Assembly (NCBI GenBank): GCA_002494725.1 | Contig: DACG01000016.1 | Span: 1 to 39,416 of the forward strand | Origin: Geoglobus sp. UBA235 | GTDB taxonomy: Archaea > Halobacteriota > Archaeoglobi > Archaeoglobales > Archaeoglobaceae | DNA: 39,416 nucleotides | Reading direction: 5' to 3' | Part shown: positions 14,379 through 22,157 of the stretch, piece after piece | Layout of the letters: every line of letters starts with the position of its first letter | How positions within the stretch are numbered: position 1 is the stretch's first letter | Made by a program: the position numbers and the translations under genes | The notes under the pieces: model-generated | Databases searched by the model: none | What the model saw: only the letters and a program-made list of their open reading frames with translations | What the model was told of the DNA's origin: nothing

Positions 14379-16433
14379 ATGGAAGTCATCAAGACTGCAT
14401 GTGAACTCTGTGCCTGGAGCTGTGGCATGAATGTGCATGTCGAAAATGGCAAAATTGTAAAGGTTACGGGAATGAAAGAACATCCTCTGAACAGGGGGAG
14501 GTTGTGTCCGAAGGGCAGCATCTCGCCCGATTATGTTTATTCCACGGACAGAATAACCCACCCAATGGTCAAGGAGAATGGTAAATGGAAGAGAGTTGAA
14601 TGGGATGACGCACTTGACATATTTGTAGAAAATCTGAAGGAGATCAGAGAGATTGATCCAAGATCATTTGCAACAATAATAGGAATGCCGATTCTTCTCG
14701 GTGGATCATCAACGGTTGGATTCATAAGAAGGTTTATGGATGTTTACGGCAGCCCGAACTGCTTCTCACCCGAAAGCATGTGCTACAGGCACGAAATTAT
14801 CGGGTATATCCTTACCCTCGGCAAGTTTCCTGTCGCGGATCCCGAAAATTCAAACTGCATAGTTGTCTGGGCCCACAACCCGCACGCATCAAAGCCGCCT
14901 CTTGCCTGGATGATTGAAAGGGCGAGAAAAAGAGGGGCAAAGCTGATCGCAATAGATCCAAGAAAAACAAAGGTTGCAGAGATGGCAGACATTCATGCCA
15001 GAATAAAGCCAGGAAGCGATACGTACTTGGCTGTTGGTCTGATGAAGGTAATAATTGAGGAGAAACTGTACGACAGCAAGTTTGTGTCCGGCTACTGCCA
15101 CGGCTTTGAAAAGTTAAGGGATTTCGTCTCAAACTACACTCTGAACGAGATCTCTGAGAAGACGTGGGTTGATGAGCATACAATCACCGAGATTGCAAGA
15201 ACATTTGCAAAAACCAAGCCTGCATGCATCGTTCAGGGAGTTAACGCCCTTGATCAGGTACCAACTGGAATACAGAATGCAAGAAGCATTGCAATTCTCC
15301 ACGCCCTTACGGGAAATGTTGATGTGAAGGGTGGGTTTGTCAGGGCATCGAGAGTGCATTCAAAAAACCTTAGACTCCAAAACCTCCTGCCGGATGTCCC
15401 CTTAGGAATTGAAAGGCACCCCTTCTTCTACCAGGTCTGGGAAACTCACCTGGGGGAGGGGCAGGGAATGTACCTTTACGATGCCATCCTCAATGGAGAC
15501 CCATACGAGATAAGGACACTGTTCATTGCAGGATCAAATCCTGTTCTGACATGGCCTGAATCCGAGAAAACAGTTGAAATGCTGAAAAATGTAGATTTTC
15601 TTGCTGTGATGGACATATTCATGACTGAAACGGCGAAGCATGCTGATCTCTTTCTGCCTGCAACAACATTCCTTGAAAGGCTTGAGCTTGTTGATTACTA
15701 CAGCGTGATTTTCGGAATACCCTACATGATGCTGAGAAAGAAAACGATCGAGCCCGTTGGGGAGTCAAAAAGTGACGTTGAGTTCTGGCTTGAGGTTGCA
15801 AGGAAAATGAGGTACAGCGAGCATTTTCCATGGAATAATGTTGAAGAGGTAATAGACTGGGTTCTGGAGCCAACAGGATACAGTGTGCACGATCTGACTG
15901 AGAAATACCCTTCAGGTGTCTGGACGGGAGAGGTCAGATATGGAGAATACATGCAGAGAGGTTTCAGAACGCCAAGCGGAAAGGTTGAGCTTTACTCAGA
16001 CTCCCTTGCCGAGATGGGTTACGATCCACTTCCTGCTCCAAAGGATCCTGTTCTGGAACTCTACGGACAGGAAATTTCAAAGGATTATCCGCTGATACTG
16101 ACAACGGGATCGAGAAATGTTTACTTCACACACTCACAGCTTAGAAATGTTGAGAAGATGAAGAAGATGCTATCTGAGCCGTATGTTGAGATACACCCAA
16201 AAACCGCAGAGAGGTATGGAGTTAATGACGGGGATTACGTGATAGTTTCAACAGAATACGGCAGCATAAAAATAAAGGCCAAGGTAACGGATGGGATCGT
16301 TCAGGATGTGATAAACATTCCTCATGGATGGGCAGAGGCGAATGTTAACGCCCTGACACCGAGAAAACCTGCAGATCCGATTTCAGGATGCCCTCTGCTT
16401 AAAGCGGTTCCTGCGAGGATTTCCAGGGCGTGA
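14379..16433 (+). CDS. molybdopterin oxidoreductase, DMSO reductase family, orphan
   Basis: A 684-residue Mo/W-bis-MGD enzyme. An N-terminal [4Fe-4S] site is formed by C8-x2-C11-x3-C15 and C43 in RGRLCPKG. C135 (PESMCYRHE) is at the position of the Mo ligand. The central domain has NSNCIVVWAHNPHASKP and LIAIDPRKTK, and the C-terminal domain, with TGSRNVYFTHSQLRN and INIPHGWAEANVNAL, binds the second pterin. There is no twin-arginine signal, so it is cytoplasmic, and no iron-sulfur or membrane subunit gene lies beside it. Relatives include thiosulfate/polysulfide reductases, formate dehydrogenases and the non-redox acetylene hydratase; I cannot choose between them. AGGT lies just ahead of the ATG. 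Confidence 0.88.
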   Translation: MEVIKTACELCAWSCGMNVHVENGKIVKVTGMKEHPLNRGRLCPKGSISPDYVYSTDRITHPMVKENGKWKRVEWDDALDIFVENLKEIREIDPRSFATIIGMPILLGGSSTVGFIRRFMDVYGSPNCFSPESMCYRHEIIGYILTLGKFPVADPENSNCIVVWAHNPHASKPPLAWMIERARKRGAKLIAIDPRKTKVAEMADIHARIKPGSDTYLAVGLMKVIIEEKLYDSKFVSGYCHGFEKLRDFVSNYTLNEISEKTWVDEHTITEIARTFAKTKPACIVQGVNALDQVPTGIQNARSIAILHALTGNVDVKGGFVRASRVHSKNLRLQNLLPDVPLGIERHPFFYQVWETHLGEGQGMYLYDAILNGDPYEIRTLFIAGSNPVLTWPESEKTVEMLKNVDFLAVMDIFMTETAKHADLFLPATTFLERLELVDYYSVIFGIPYMMLRKKTIEPVGESKSDVEFWLEVARKMRYSEHFPWNNVEEVIDWVLEPTGYSVHDLTEKYPSGVWTGEVRYGEYMQRGFRTPSGKVELYSDSLAEMGYDPLPAPKDPVLELYGQEISKDYPLILTTGSRNVYFTHSQLRNVEKMKKMLSEPYVEIHPKTAERYGVNDGDYVIVSTEYGSIKIKAKVTDGIVQDVINIPHGWAEANVNALTPRKPADPISGCPLLKAVPARISRA

Positions 16434-16456
16434 CATCCTCCTGAAAGTTGCATCAG

Positions 16457-16468
16457 TTTTTTATTTTT
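16457..16468 (+). terminator. poly-T termination region after the oxidoreductase
   Basis: TTTTTTATTTTT lies about 24 bp after the oxidoreductase stop and before the TATA box of the next gene, as expected for archaeal T-tract termination. Confidence 0.4.
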
Positions 16469-16499
16469 CATTCCAACCTTCCGTGTTTAAAAACCTATA

Positions 16500-16517
16500 T
16501 ATAGAACATGTTCTGTA
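16500..16517. promoter_or_regulatory. near-perfect 18-bp palindrome overlapping a TATA box, candidate operator
   Basis: TATAGAACATGTTCTGTA has eight of nine base pairs symmetric, with the perfect core GAACATGTTC at 16504-16513. It overlaps the TATATATA element at 16496-16503 that serves the downstream regulator gene. Such placement suits autorepression by a homodimer. Confidence 0.6.
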
Positions 16518-16552
16518 ATTGAGCATCCTCCTTCTGGCATTTCAGGCTGGTG

Positions 16553-17071
16553 ATGAGATTGGAGCAGAATGATCTAAAAAGTCCCATACTGAGTCTGGAC
16601 AGAACAAGACTGCTGCTCATCAGGGAAAAGATCAGAGAGCCTTCAGCCACTCTCAAAGAGCTCAGCGAGACAATGATGAGAGAATACGGAATAAAAATAA
16701 GTCATTCAAGAATAGCAGACATTCTGAGAGAGATGAAACACGGTGGAGTTATAAGAGAGGTCGTGATTCCAAATGAGAACTACTTCATATTTGCATTCAT
16801 TGAGTTCAGCAGCAACAGCAAAAATTTCGATGAGTGGGGAAAGGTCTATGAATATCTGAAAAACTCTCCAAATGTTATCATGATACTTCTTGTTGATGGT
16901 GATAACAGGTGGAAGGTTCTCGGGGCTTTCAGAAGTTTCAGAGAGGTGACAAAATGGATTCACAACTTCGCTCAGGAGCATGGAATGGAAACAGACTCCA
17001 TGAAGCTCTCGATAGTATACAGAGTTCACAAACTCTCATTTCCGCATGAACTGATTGAAAATCCAGAATGA
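16553..17071 (+). CDS. winged-helix transcriptional regulator, Lrp-like, unassigned
   Basis: A 172-residue protein. The N-terminal 70 residues are an HTH unit (TLKELSETMMREYGIKISHS, then RIADILREMKHGGVI). The C-terminal part alternates strands and helices in a pattern recalling Lrp effector domains (YFIFAFIEFSS, VIMILLVDGDNRWKVLGAFR). It begins at ATG 16553 (a GTG is one codon earlier) within GGTGATG. The promoter region contains a palindrome over its TATA box. It follows the orphan molybdopterin oxidoreductase on the same strand but appears to have its own promoter. The ligand is unknown. Confidence 0.7.
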   Translation: MRLEQNDLKSPILSLDRTRLLLIREKIREPSATLKELSETMMREYGIKISHSRIADILREMKHGGVIREVVIPNENYFIFAFIEFSSNSKNFDEWGKVYEYLKNSPNVIMILLVDGDNRWKVLGAFRSFREVTKWIHNFAQEHGMETDSMKLSIVYRVHKLSFPHELIENPE

Positions 17072-17086
17072 TTGTGATCATCCCGG

Positions 17087-17689
17087 TCATCCACTGTCTT
17101 TTTCAGACCTCAGTTTCCAGTAAATTCTTGCAGCAATCAGATCGGACTTTGTCCTTTCGATAACATTCCTCGCAACATCCAGTTTTGGCCTCAGATTCCC
17201 TGTGAGCCTGTCATGAAAATCAAACTGGATAAGAGTGCGATAGATCTCTTCCATAAGATCAAGAAGTCTTTCAACCCTCTCAAAGTCCCTTCCCCTTATC
17301 ATTTCAGTGAGCACATATCTTCTGATTTCTCCAATGCAATCAGCCATACCCGGAAGAACCGCCTGAGGAATGTTGACAGGCAGAGATTCGGGAATCTCGA
17401 GTCTCTCAACAACATGTCTGAAAACAACAGCCTCAATAAACTCCTGAAGGGCATCATTTGCAAGGTAAAAAACATCCGGATGAGACTTTCTGTACTCAAG
17501 AATTTCTCTTAACGCCCTCTCTGCTTCACCCAGATGCAGGGCGGATTCATCCATTCTACCTGCATGGATGTTGGCAATGGCCTTGGAGCTGCTAATCCTC
17601 AGCTCTCTCGACTTTATTATGAGTTCCTCCCTCACCTTTTCCTTTTCCTCCAGCTCTGCCCTGATTTTTTCGAAAAACTCACCTTTCAA
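17087..17689 (-). CDS. archaeal translin/TRAX-family protein
   Basis: A 200-residue all-helical protein. The EKEKVREELIIKSRELRISS opening, the LQEFIEAVVFRHVVE helix and the C-terminal LMEEIYRTLIQFDFHDRLTG followed by NLRPKLDVAR match the translin/TRAX fold. The acidic residues in LQEFIEA and the ME-E in the C-terminal helix correspond to the positions used by TRAX for RNA cleavage, so ribonuclease activity is plausible. The start appears to be TTG 17689, preceded by GGTGG, and overlaps the taw1 gene by 11 bp. The operon partner Taw1 modifies tRNA-Phe, suggesting a shared tRNA theme. Confidence 0.88.
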   Translation of the reverse strand: MKGEFFEKIRAELEEKEKVREELIIKSRELRISSSKAIANIHAGRMDESALHLGEAERALREILEYRKSHPDVFYLANDALQEFIEAVVFRHVVERLEIPESLPVNIPQAVLPGMADCIGEIRRYVLTEMIRGRDFERVERLLDLMEEIYRTLIQFDFHDRLTGNLRPKLDVARNVIERTKSDLIAARIYWKLRSEKDSG

Positions 17690-18548
17690 GCAAAACCACC
17701 CTGCTTATCCCGCTTTCATCCCTGATACTGTAACCTGTCAGCCTGGCGAGCTTCTCGGAGAAAGCTCTTACCTCCTCATGCGATGGCATCGCATCTCTCT
17801 CAAGCCTGAGCCTTGAGTGGCCGAGGTGCATGTACGCCTTGGCCTCTATGAAGTCGGGCTGGGCCCTGTCAATTATGCCGGTAAAAAGCTCAGGCTCCAT
17901 GTTAATGCCCCTGATCAGCGTCAGTCTTATCACAGTCCGGCTGTCCTTTTCAGACATTATTTTCATCGTTTTTTCCACCTTTTCCCACTGGTTCCTTCCC
18001 TGGAGCTTCCTGTGGGAGTCAGCGTTCCATGCCGTGATGCTCAGGTAAAGCTGGTAGGGCTCAACCCTTTCAACTGCCAGTGGGTTTGTACCGTTTGTAA
18101 CGAGAAAGGTTGTAAAGCGGTTTCTGTTGTAGACATCAACGAGATCGTCAATTCTCGGGTAGAGTGTTGGCTCGCCTATCAGGCTTATGGCAACCTGATT
18201 CGGCCTGTAAGCCTCTTCAAGCTTCCTCCTGTTCACTCCCTCGGTCCCGTGAAAGCCGCTCAGCAATCGGTGCTGGGCTTTTATGGACTCCTCAAATATG
18301 AACTCCGGATCGTCCCACTCTGCGAACGGGGGCATGAGATCGAGAGGCCTCCAGCAGTGAATGCACGAGAGGTTGCATATTAGCGCGGGAGACATCTGAA
18401 GACAGCGGTGGCTCGCTATGCCGTAGAACTTCTGCTTGTAGCAGTAACTCTCATCTTTGAGCGACTTCTTGAGCCACAAACAGGTTTTTACTGCCGAATG
18501 CCTTCCGACTATCTGGTAGCCCTTCAAGTCCGAGAGGCTCCTGACCAT
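17679..18548 (-). CDS. taw1: tRNA 4-demethylwyosine synthase (radical SAM)
   Basis: A 289-residue enzyme that condenses pyruvate-derived carbons with N1-methylguanosine-37 of tRNA-Phe to build the tricyclic wyosine base. The radical-SAM cluster motif is C58-x3-C62-x2-C65 (ICNLSCIHCW). Three more cysteines, C23, C36 and C49, spaced by 13, are positioned for the second [4Fe-4S] cluster of this family. GEPTLYP is the usual radical-SAM GE motif, and HLGHSRLRL is a typical C-terminal Taw1 stretch. It lacks a flavodoxin domain, as in archaea. There is no Shine-Dalgarno motif; a CTATTTTAAC box about 26 bp upstream suggests a leaderless start. Its base composition is visibly richer in GC than the flanking genes. 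Confidence 0.94.
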   Translation of the reverse strand: MVRSLSDLKGYQIVGRHSAVKTCLWLKKSLKDESYCYKQKFYGIASHRCLQMSPALICNLSCIHCWRPLDLMPPFAEWDDPEFIFEESIKAQHRLLSGFHGTEGVNRRKLEEAYRPNQVAISLIGEPTLYPRIDDLVDVYNRNRFTTFLVTNGTNPLAVERVEPYQLYLSITAWNADSHRKLQGRNQWEKVEKTMKIMSEKDSRTVIRLTLIRGINMEPELFTGIIDRAQPDFIEAKAYMHLGHSRLRLERDAMPSHEEVRAFSEKLARLTGYSIRDESGISRVVLLER

Positions 18549-18583
18549 TTCATGGGCTGTGTGAGTCGAAAGTTAAAATAGTT

Positions 18584-18964
18584 TTACCCGATGATGTTTG
18601 ATTTCGCAATCTTTCTGATGCTGTTTTCAATCGAGCCTGTTCTCGGTATAACGAGAGGAAAGCCAAGGTTTTTGCGGAGAACAATCCACTCATCGGTAAG
18701 AACAACTTCTTTGAACTCATTCCACCTGCCCACTTCCACCTCCTCGAGCACCTCCACCTCGACTTTCTGAACATCTCTGGCAAAAAGAGCGAGGGGGAGT
18801 CTTAAAGCAGCGTAGATCAGAATGAGGAAAATGCCGATGAAAATTATGGGAGGATTTATGACTTCCATAAGGACTCCAGTAACAATCAGGAGAATCAAGA
18901 ACAGAACAAGCACGAGCGAGTTTCTTTTACTGTTTCTGTGAGTAACTGCGTGTTTGACAGGCAT
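18584..18964 (-). CDS. small membrane protein of unknown function
   Basis: A 126-residue protein. The basic N-terminus (MPVKHAVTHRNSKRNS) is followed by two adjacent hydrophobic segments at about 17-36 and 42-60, then a soluble, acidic C-terminal domain of about 65 residues. By the positive-inside rule both ends face the cytoplasm. AGAAGGAG lies almost directly before the ATG, and a TTTTAATATC box lies upstream. I do not recognise the family. It is 35 bp upstream of taw1 on the same strand, which has its own TATA-like element. Confidence 0.65.
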   Translation of the reverse strand: MPVKHAVTHRNSKRNSLVLVLFLILLIVTGVLMEVINPPIIFIGIFLILIYAALRLPLALFARDVQKVEVEVLEEVEVGRWNEFKEVVLTDEWIVLRKNLGFPLVIPRTGSIENSIRKIAKSNIIG

Positions 18965-19290
18965 GCTCCTTCTGGATTTGACATGATATTAAAATTTTAT
19001 CTGACTTTCAAAAATATTGATGTTTGGCGGCATTTGTCCTGAATATACTGGATAATGTACCACAGGCTTTCTCAGATCGCTTGAAAATGGAGAAAATTAC
19101 GGAAAAACAGGAAGAGAAAAATACCCTGTTTTCATGGGTTTCCGAGAGTGAAGCTGAAAAAGTGCTTTCTACGAAAGGTGAAACTCAAGTAAATTCGAGA
19201 GCAACCTCTCAAACTCCCGGATCATCCACGGCTCATTTCTTCAAAGAAGAAAAGAATGCATCTGCCAAACAATCAGTGCAAAAATTCAAA
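18965..19290. other. 326-bp gap without a supportable gene
   Basis: Between the small membrane protein gene and the end of trpA. An open frame runs through it on the plus strand from a TTG at 19024 and continues antisense into trpA, but its composition (rich in Ser, Lys, Glu, Gln) and its antisense extension argue against a gene. The first 40 bp carry the promoter of the minus-strand membrane-protein gene. No inverted repeats or RNA-like structure stood out. Confidence 0.5.
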
Positions 19291-20040
19291 TCATTTCAGT
19301 CCTCTCACAAGCTCCCTGACCTTCTCCTCCATGTATTCATCAGCGTTCTCTCCGTAAAGTTCTACAAGTTCAACTATCGCGCTGCCAACGATCACCCCAT
19401 CCGCTCCCGCGTTTATCAGCTCCCTCACATGCTCGGCCTTCGAAATTCCGAATCCAACACCTATCGGATTTCTGCAGACTTCCTTCGCTCGATTTATGAA
19501 CTCAAAAGCCCTCTCGCCAATGCTCTCTCTTTTTCCGGTTGTTCCGTAGTCTGAGGTGAGGTAAACAAAGCCTGTGCTTGCCCTGTCGATGAGACGAAGT
19601 CTTTCGTCTGCTGTGTTGGGAGAGGCTATGAAAATCGTTTTGATGCTGAATTTCCTGCAGATCTCCCTGAACTCCCGGCTGTCATCTGCCGGCAGGTCAA
19701 CGGCTATTATCCCGTCAACTCCAGCCTCAGCAGAAAGCCTGACGAACCTCTCCACACCCATCCTGAATATGGGGTTGTAGTACGTCATCAGAACCACCTT
19801 CTTCCCGGAATGCTCCCTGAATTCCCCCACGATTTCGAAAACCTTCCTGACTCTGAATCCATTTCTCAAAGCCCTCAGGTTCGCTTTCTGAATGGTTTTT
19901 CCGTCAGCAACCGGATCGCTGAACGGGATGCCAAGCTCAATGACATCCGAGTACTTCTCAAGAACGAGCATGAAGTCGAGGGTCTTATCCGGGTCTGGGT
20001 CTCCAGCGGTTATGAACGTCACAAGCGACCTGTCAAGCAT
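19291..20040 (-). CDS. trpA: tryptophan synthase alpha subunit
   Basis: A 249-residue TIM-barrel lyase that releases indole from indole-3-glycerol phosphate. The catalytic pair is E35 in VIELGIPFSDP and D46 in PVADG, spaced as in the well-studied enzyme. DGIIAVDLPADD and the phosphate-binding GVGFGISKAEH and DGVIVGSAIVE motifs are intact. It is the last gene of the trp operon and overlaps trpB by 8 bp, so the two subunits are coupled. Confidence 0.97.
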   Translation of the reverse strand: MLDRSLVTFITAGDPDPDKTLDFMLVLEKYSDVIELGIPFSDPVADGKTIQKANLRALRNGFRVRKVFEIVGEFREHSGKKVVLMTYYNPIFRMGVERFVRLSAEAGVDGIIAVDLPADDSREFREICRKFSIKTIFIASPNTADERLRLIDRASTGFVYLTSDYGTTGKRESIGERAFEFINRAKEVCRNPIGVGFGISKAEHVRELINAGADGVIVGSAIVELVELYGENADEYMEEKVRELVRGLK

Positions 20041-21199
20041 CTCCCAGCACCTCCATCACTATGCCCATGTCCTTATCTCCCCTGCCCGAAAGGTTGACAA
20101 CAACCACCTCGTCTCCGTCAAGCTGCTCCGCAAGCTTCATGGCATAGGCAACAGCATGGGCTGATTCCAGAGCTGGAATGATCCCTTCAGTCCTGGAGAG
20201 TTCCATGAAAGTTGCGAGGGCTTCATCGTCAGACACTGCAACGTACTCAGCTCTCCCAGTCTCTTTAAACCACGCGTGCTCAGGTCCAACTCCCGGATAG
20301 TCAAGGCCTGCTGAAATGCTGTGGGTGTCCAGTATCTGCCCATCCTCATCCTGAAGGAAGTAGGACAGCATTCCGTGCAGCACCCCCTTTTCTCCAGCAT
20401 TGAGACTCGCAGCATGCTCTCCGCTTTCAAGTCCCTTGCCCCCGGCTTCAACACCTATCAGCCTCACATCCCTCTCGTCTATGAACTCGTAAAATGCCCC
20501 GATCGCATTGCTGCCGCCCCCCACACAGGCAATAACAGCGTAAGGCAGAGCTCCTTCCAGTTCGAGAACCTGGGCTTTTATTTCCCTTCCTATCACTGAC
20601 TGAAAGTCCCTGACGATTGTCGGGTATGGGTGGGGCCCAACAACAGAGCCCACGAGGTAGTGTGAACTTTCAAACGTCCTGCTCCAGTCCCTGAGAGCTT
20701 CATTTATCGCATCTTTCAGCGTTTTGCTACCGCTCTCAACAGGAATCACGTTCGCTCCAAGCAGCTTCATCCTGAAAACGTTCTGCCTCTGTCTCTCCAC
20801 ATCTTCAGCCCCCATGTACACGTCCACCTTCAGCCCGAGCTTTGCCCCTGCCATCGCAGTGGCAACGCCGTGCTGTCCTGCTCCCGTCTCGGCTATGAGC
20901 CTGCTCTTCCCCATGTGCTTCGCAAGCAGGGCCTGTCCGAGGGTGTTGTTTATCTTGTGTGCCCCGCTGTGTAGCAGGTCCTCCCTTTTGAGATAGATTT
21001 TTGCCCCTCCCACCTTCTCACTCAGGTTTTTGGCGTAGTAAAGCGGAGTGGGTCTTCCAGCATAGCTCCTCAGCAGTTCGTCAAGCTCCCTTCTGAACTC
21101 TTTGCTGTTTTTCAGCTCCTCGTACTTTTCCTCAAGCTCCTCAAGCGGAGGGATGAGCATCTCGGGCACGAATCTTCCTCCAAACTCGCCAAACTTCAC
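20033..21199 (-). CDS. trpB: tryptophan synthase beta subunit
   Basis: A 388-residue PLP enzyme that makes tryptophan from indole and serine. The PLP lysine is K82 in SGAHKINNTLGQ. The catalytic Glu is in AETGAGQHGVA, and the phosphate loop is CVGGGSNAIG. This is the TrpB1 type that pairs with TrpA, consistent with trpA following it. The ATG overlaps the stop of the upstream ACT-domain gene by 4 bp. With trpA it forms a visibly GC-richer block than trpC-D-E-G-F. Confidence 0.97.
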   Translation of the reverse strand: MKFGEFGGRFVPEMLIPPLEELEEKYEELKNSKEFRRELDELLRSYAGRPTPLYYAKNLSEKVGGAKIYLKREDLLHSGAHKINNTLGQALLAKHMGKSRLIAETGAGQHGVATAMAGAKLGLKVDVYMGAEDVERQRQNVFRMKLLGANVIPVESGSKTLKDAINEALRDWSRTFESSHYLVGSVVGPHPYPTIVRDFQSVIGREIKAQVLELEGALPYAVIACVGGGSNAIGAFYEFIDERDVRLIGVEAGGKGLESGEHAASLNAGEKGVLHGMLSYFLQDEDGQILDTHSISAGLDYPGVGPEHAWFKETGRAEYVAVSDDEALATFMELSRTEGIIPALESAHAVAYAMKLAEQLDGDEVVVVNLSGRGDKDMGIVMEVLGDA

Positions 21200-21543
21200 C
21201 TGACCACCTTCTCAAGAGTTTCAACGGCCTTTTCAAGGTGATCCTCCCTGACAAGAACATGATCTGTAGAGAAGGAAGAGAACACGAGGACCGGAATACC
21301 CTCACGAGCGAGAGCTGAAGATACCTTGGCAATAAAACCCACGGTGTCGAACGGAATCCTCGTTTCGAAGGTTATCAGCCTGAATCCTCTCTCCGCATCC
21401 GTGAACTCCAGACCTTTCAGGCGTTTTTCTGGTATGACGAGCGTTAACCTCCCATCCAAATCCCTCACAGCTGCAAAGAGCTCCATATTATCTGAGTGAT
21501 CAACATTTACAACGGCAAAAACCTCATCATGAACTAATATCAC
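21196..21543 (-). CDS. ACT-domain protein embedded in the trp operon
   Basis: A 115-residue protein. The C-terminal half (RIPFDTVGFIAKVSSALARE, then GIPVLVFSSFSTDHVLV) is a recognisable ACT domain of the type seen in CASTOR-like and small prokaryotic ACT proteins. The N-terminal half (DEVFAVVNVDHSD) resembles a second, degenerate ACT-like strand-helix unit. It overlaps both neighbours by ATGA, trpF upstream and trpB downstream, so it should be made in step with them. ACT domains bind amino acids, so an allosteric or sensing role in tryptophan synthesis is a reasonable inference, not shown by sequence alone. Confidence 0.8.
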   Translation of the reverse strand: MILVHDEVFAVVNVDHSDNMELFAAVRDLDGRLTLVIPEKRLKGLEFTDAERGFRLITFETRIPFDTVGFIAKVSSALAREGIPVLVFSSFSTDHVLVREDHLEKAVETLEKVVR

Positions 21544-22157
21544 CTTCTCACCTCACCTACAAAGGCCCTGATGAGGGATTCGTCCTTTTTTCCGCTCCTC
21601 TCCACACCGCTTGATACATCCACTCCCCATGGGTTCACGTACTCCACAACAGATCTGACGTTTTTCGGGCCCAGTCCTCCGGCAATAATAACCCTTTCCA
21701 TCCTCGCCACCTCCCTGCTGACCCTGAGGTCGTGAACTCTTCCCGTACCCCTTCCCGTATCAAGAAGAGTGTGATCTGGTTTGTACAGATTTATCAGCCT
21801 TATTATTCTTTCAACTTCAGCATTATGGTCATCACACCTCTCCGGAACCCTGAATGCTTTCATAACTCTGAAACCATGCTCTTTCAGCCTTTCAAAGTCC
21901 TCCACTGGAAAAAATTCCGAGTGTATCTGAAGATTGTCTGCATTTATTCTGCATGCAGTGTTGTAAGCTTCATCAAAGCTCTCTGCTGTGAGCACGGCAA
22001 AAACCGGTATTGAGGCTGCATTCATGATTTCTCTTGCTCTCCTTTTTCCTGCAAACCTCTTTGAGCTGGGATCCATAACCACTCCTGCAAGATCTGCATA
22101 CCTCTCAACAAAATCCAGCTCTTCGGTGGTTTTTATCCCGCATATCTTTACTATCAT
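21540..22157 (-). CDS. trpF: phosphoribosylanthranilate isomerase
   Basis: A 205-residue TIM-barrel isomerase that catalyses the Amadori rearrangement of phosphoribosylanthranilate. The N-terminal MIVKICGIKT carries the catalytic Cys, the LLDTGRGTGRVHDL region carries the catalytic Asp, and IIAGGLGPKNV and GVDVSSGVE bind phosphate. I start at ATG 22157 (ATGA overlap with the trpG stop, GGGTGAG ahead) and not at 22172. Confidence 0.96.
   Translation of the reverse strand: MIVKICGIKTTEELDFVERYADLAGVVMDPSSKRFAGKRRAREIMNAASIPVFAVLTAESFDEAYNTACRINADNLQIHSEFFPVEDFERLKEHGFRVMKAFRVPERCDDHNAEVERIIRLINLYKPDHTLLDTGRGTGRVHDLRVSREVARMERVIIAGGLGPKNVRSVVEYVNPWGVDVSSGVERSGKKDESLIRAFVGEVRR

Noticed and set aside
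16553..17071. Assignment of the regulator as a dedicated controller of the molybdopterin enzyme
   Set aside because: It has its own TATA and palindrome, and the inverted repeat at the oxidoreductase promoter has a different sequence, so the link is only adjacency.
19020..19055. 11-codon peptide (MFGGICPEYTG) behind a TATA-like element
   Set aside because: Considered as a leader peptide, but it has no Trp codons, lies downstream of the trp operon on the opposite strand, and archaeal trp operons are not known to use peptide attenuation.
19024..19554. 176-codon plus-strand frame after trpA
   Set aside because: Half of it is antisense to trpA and the rest is polar, repetitive-looking sequence with no Shine-Dalgarno motif; no support as a gene.
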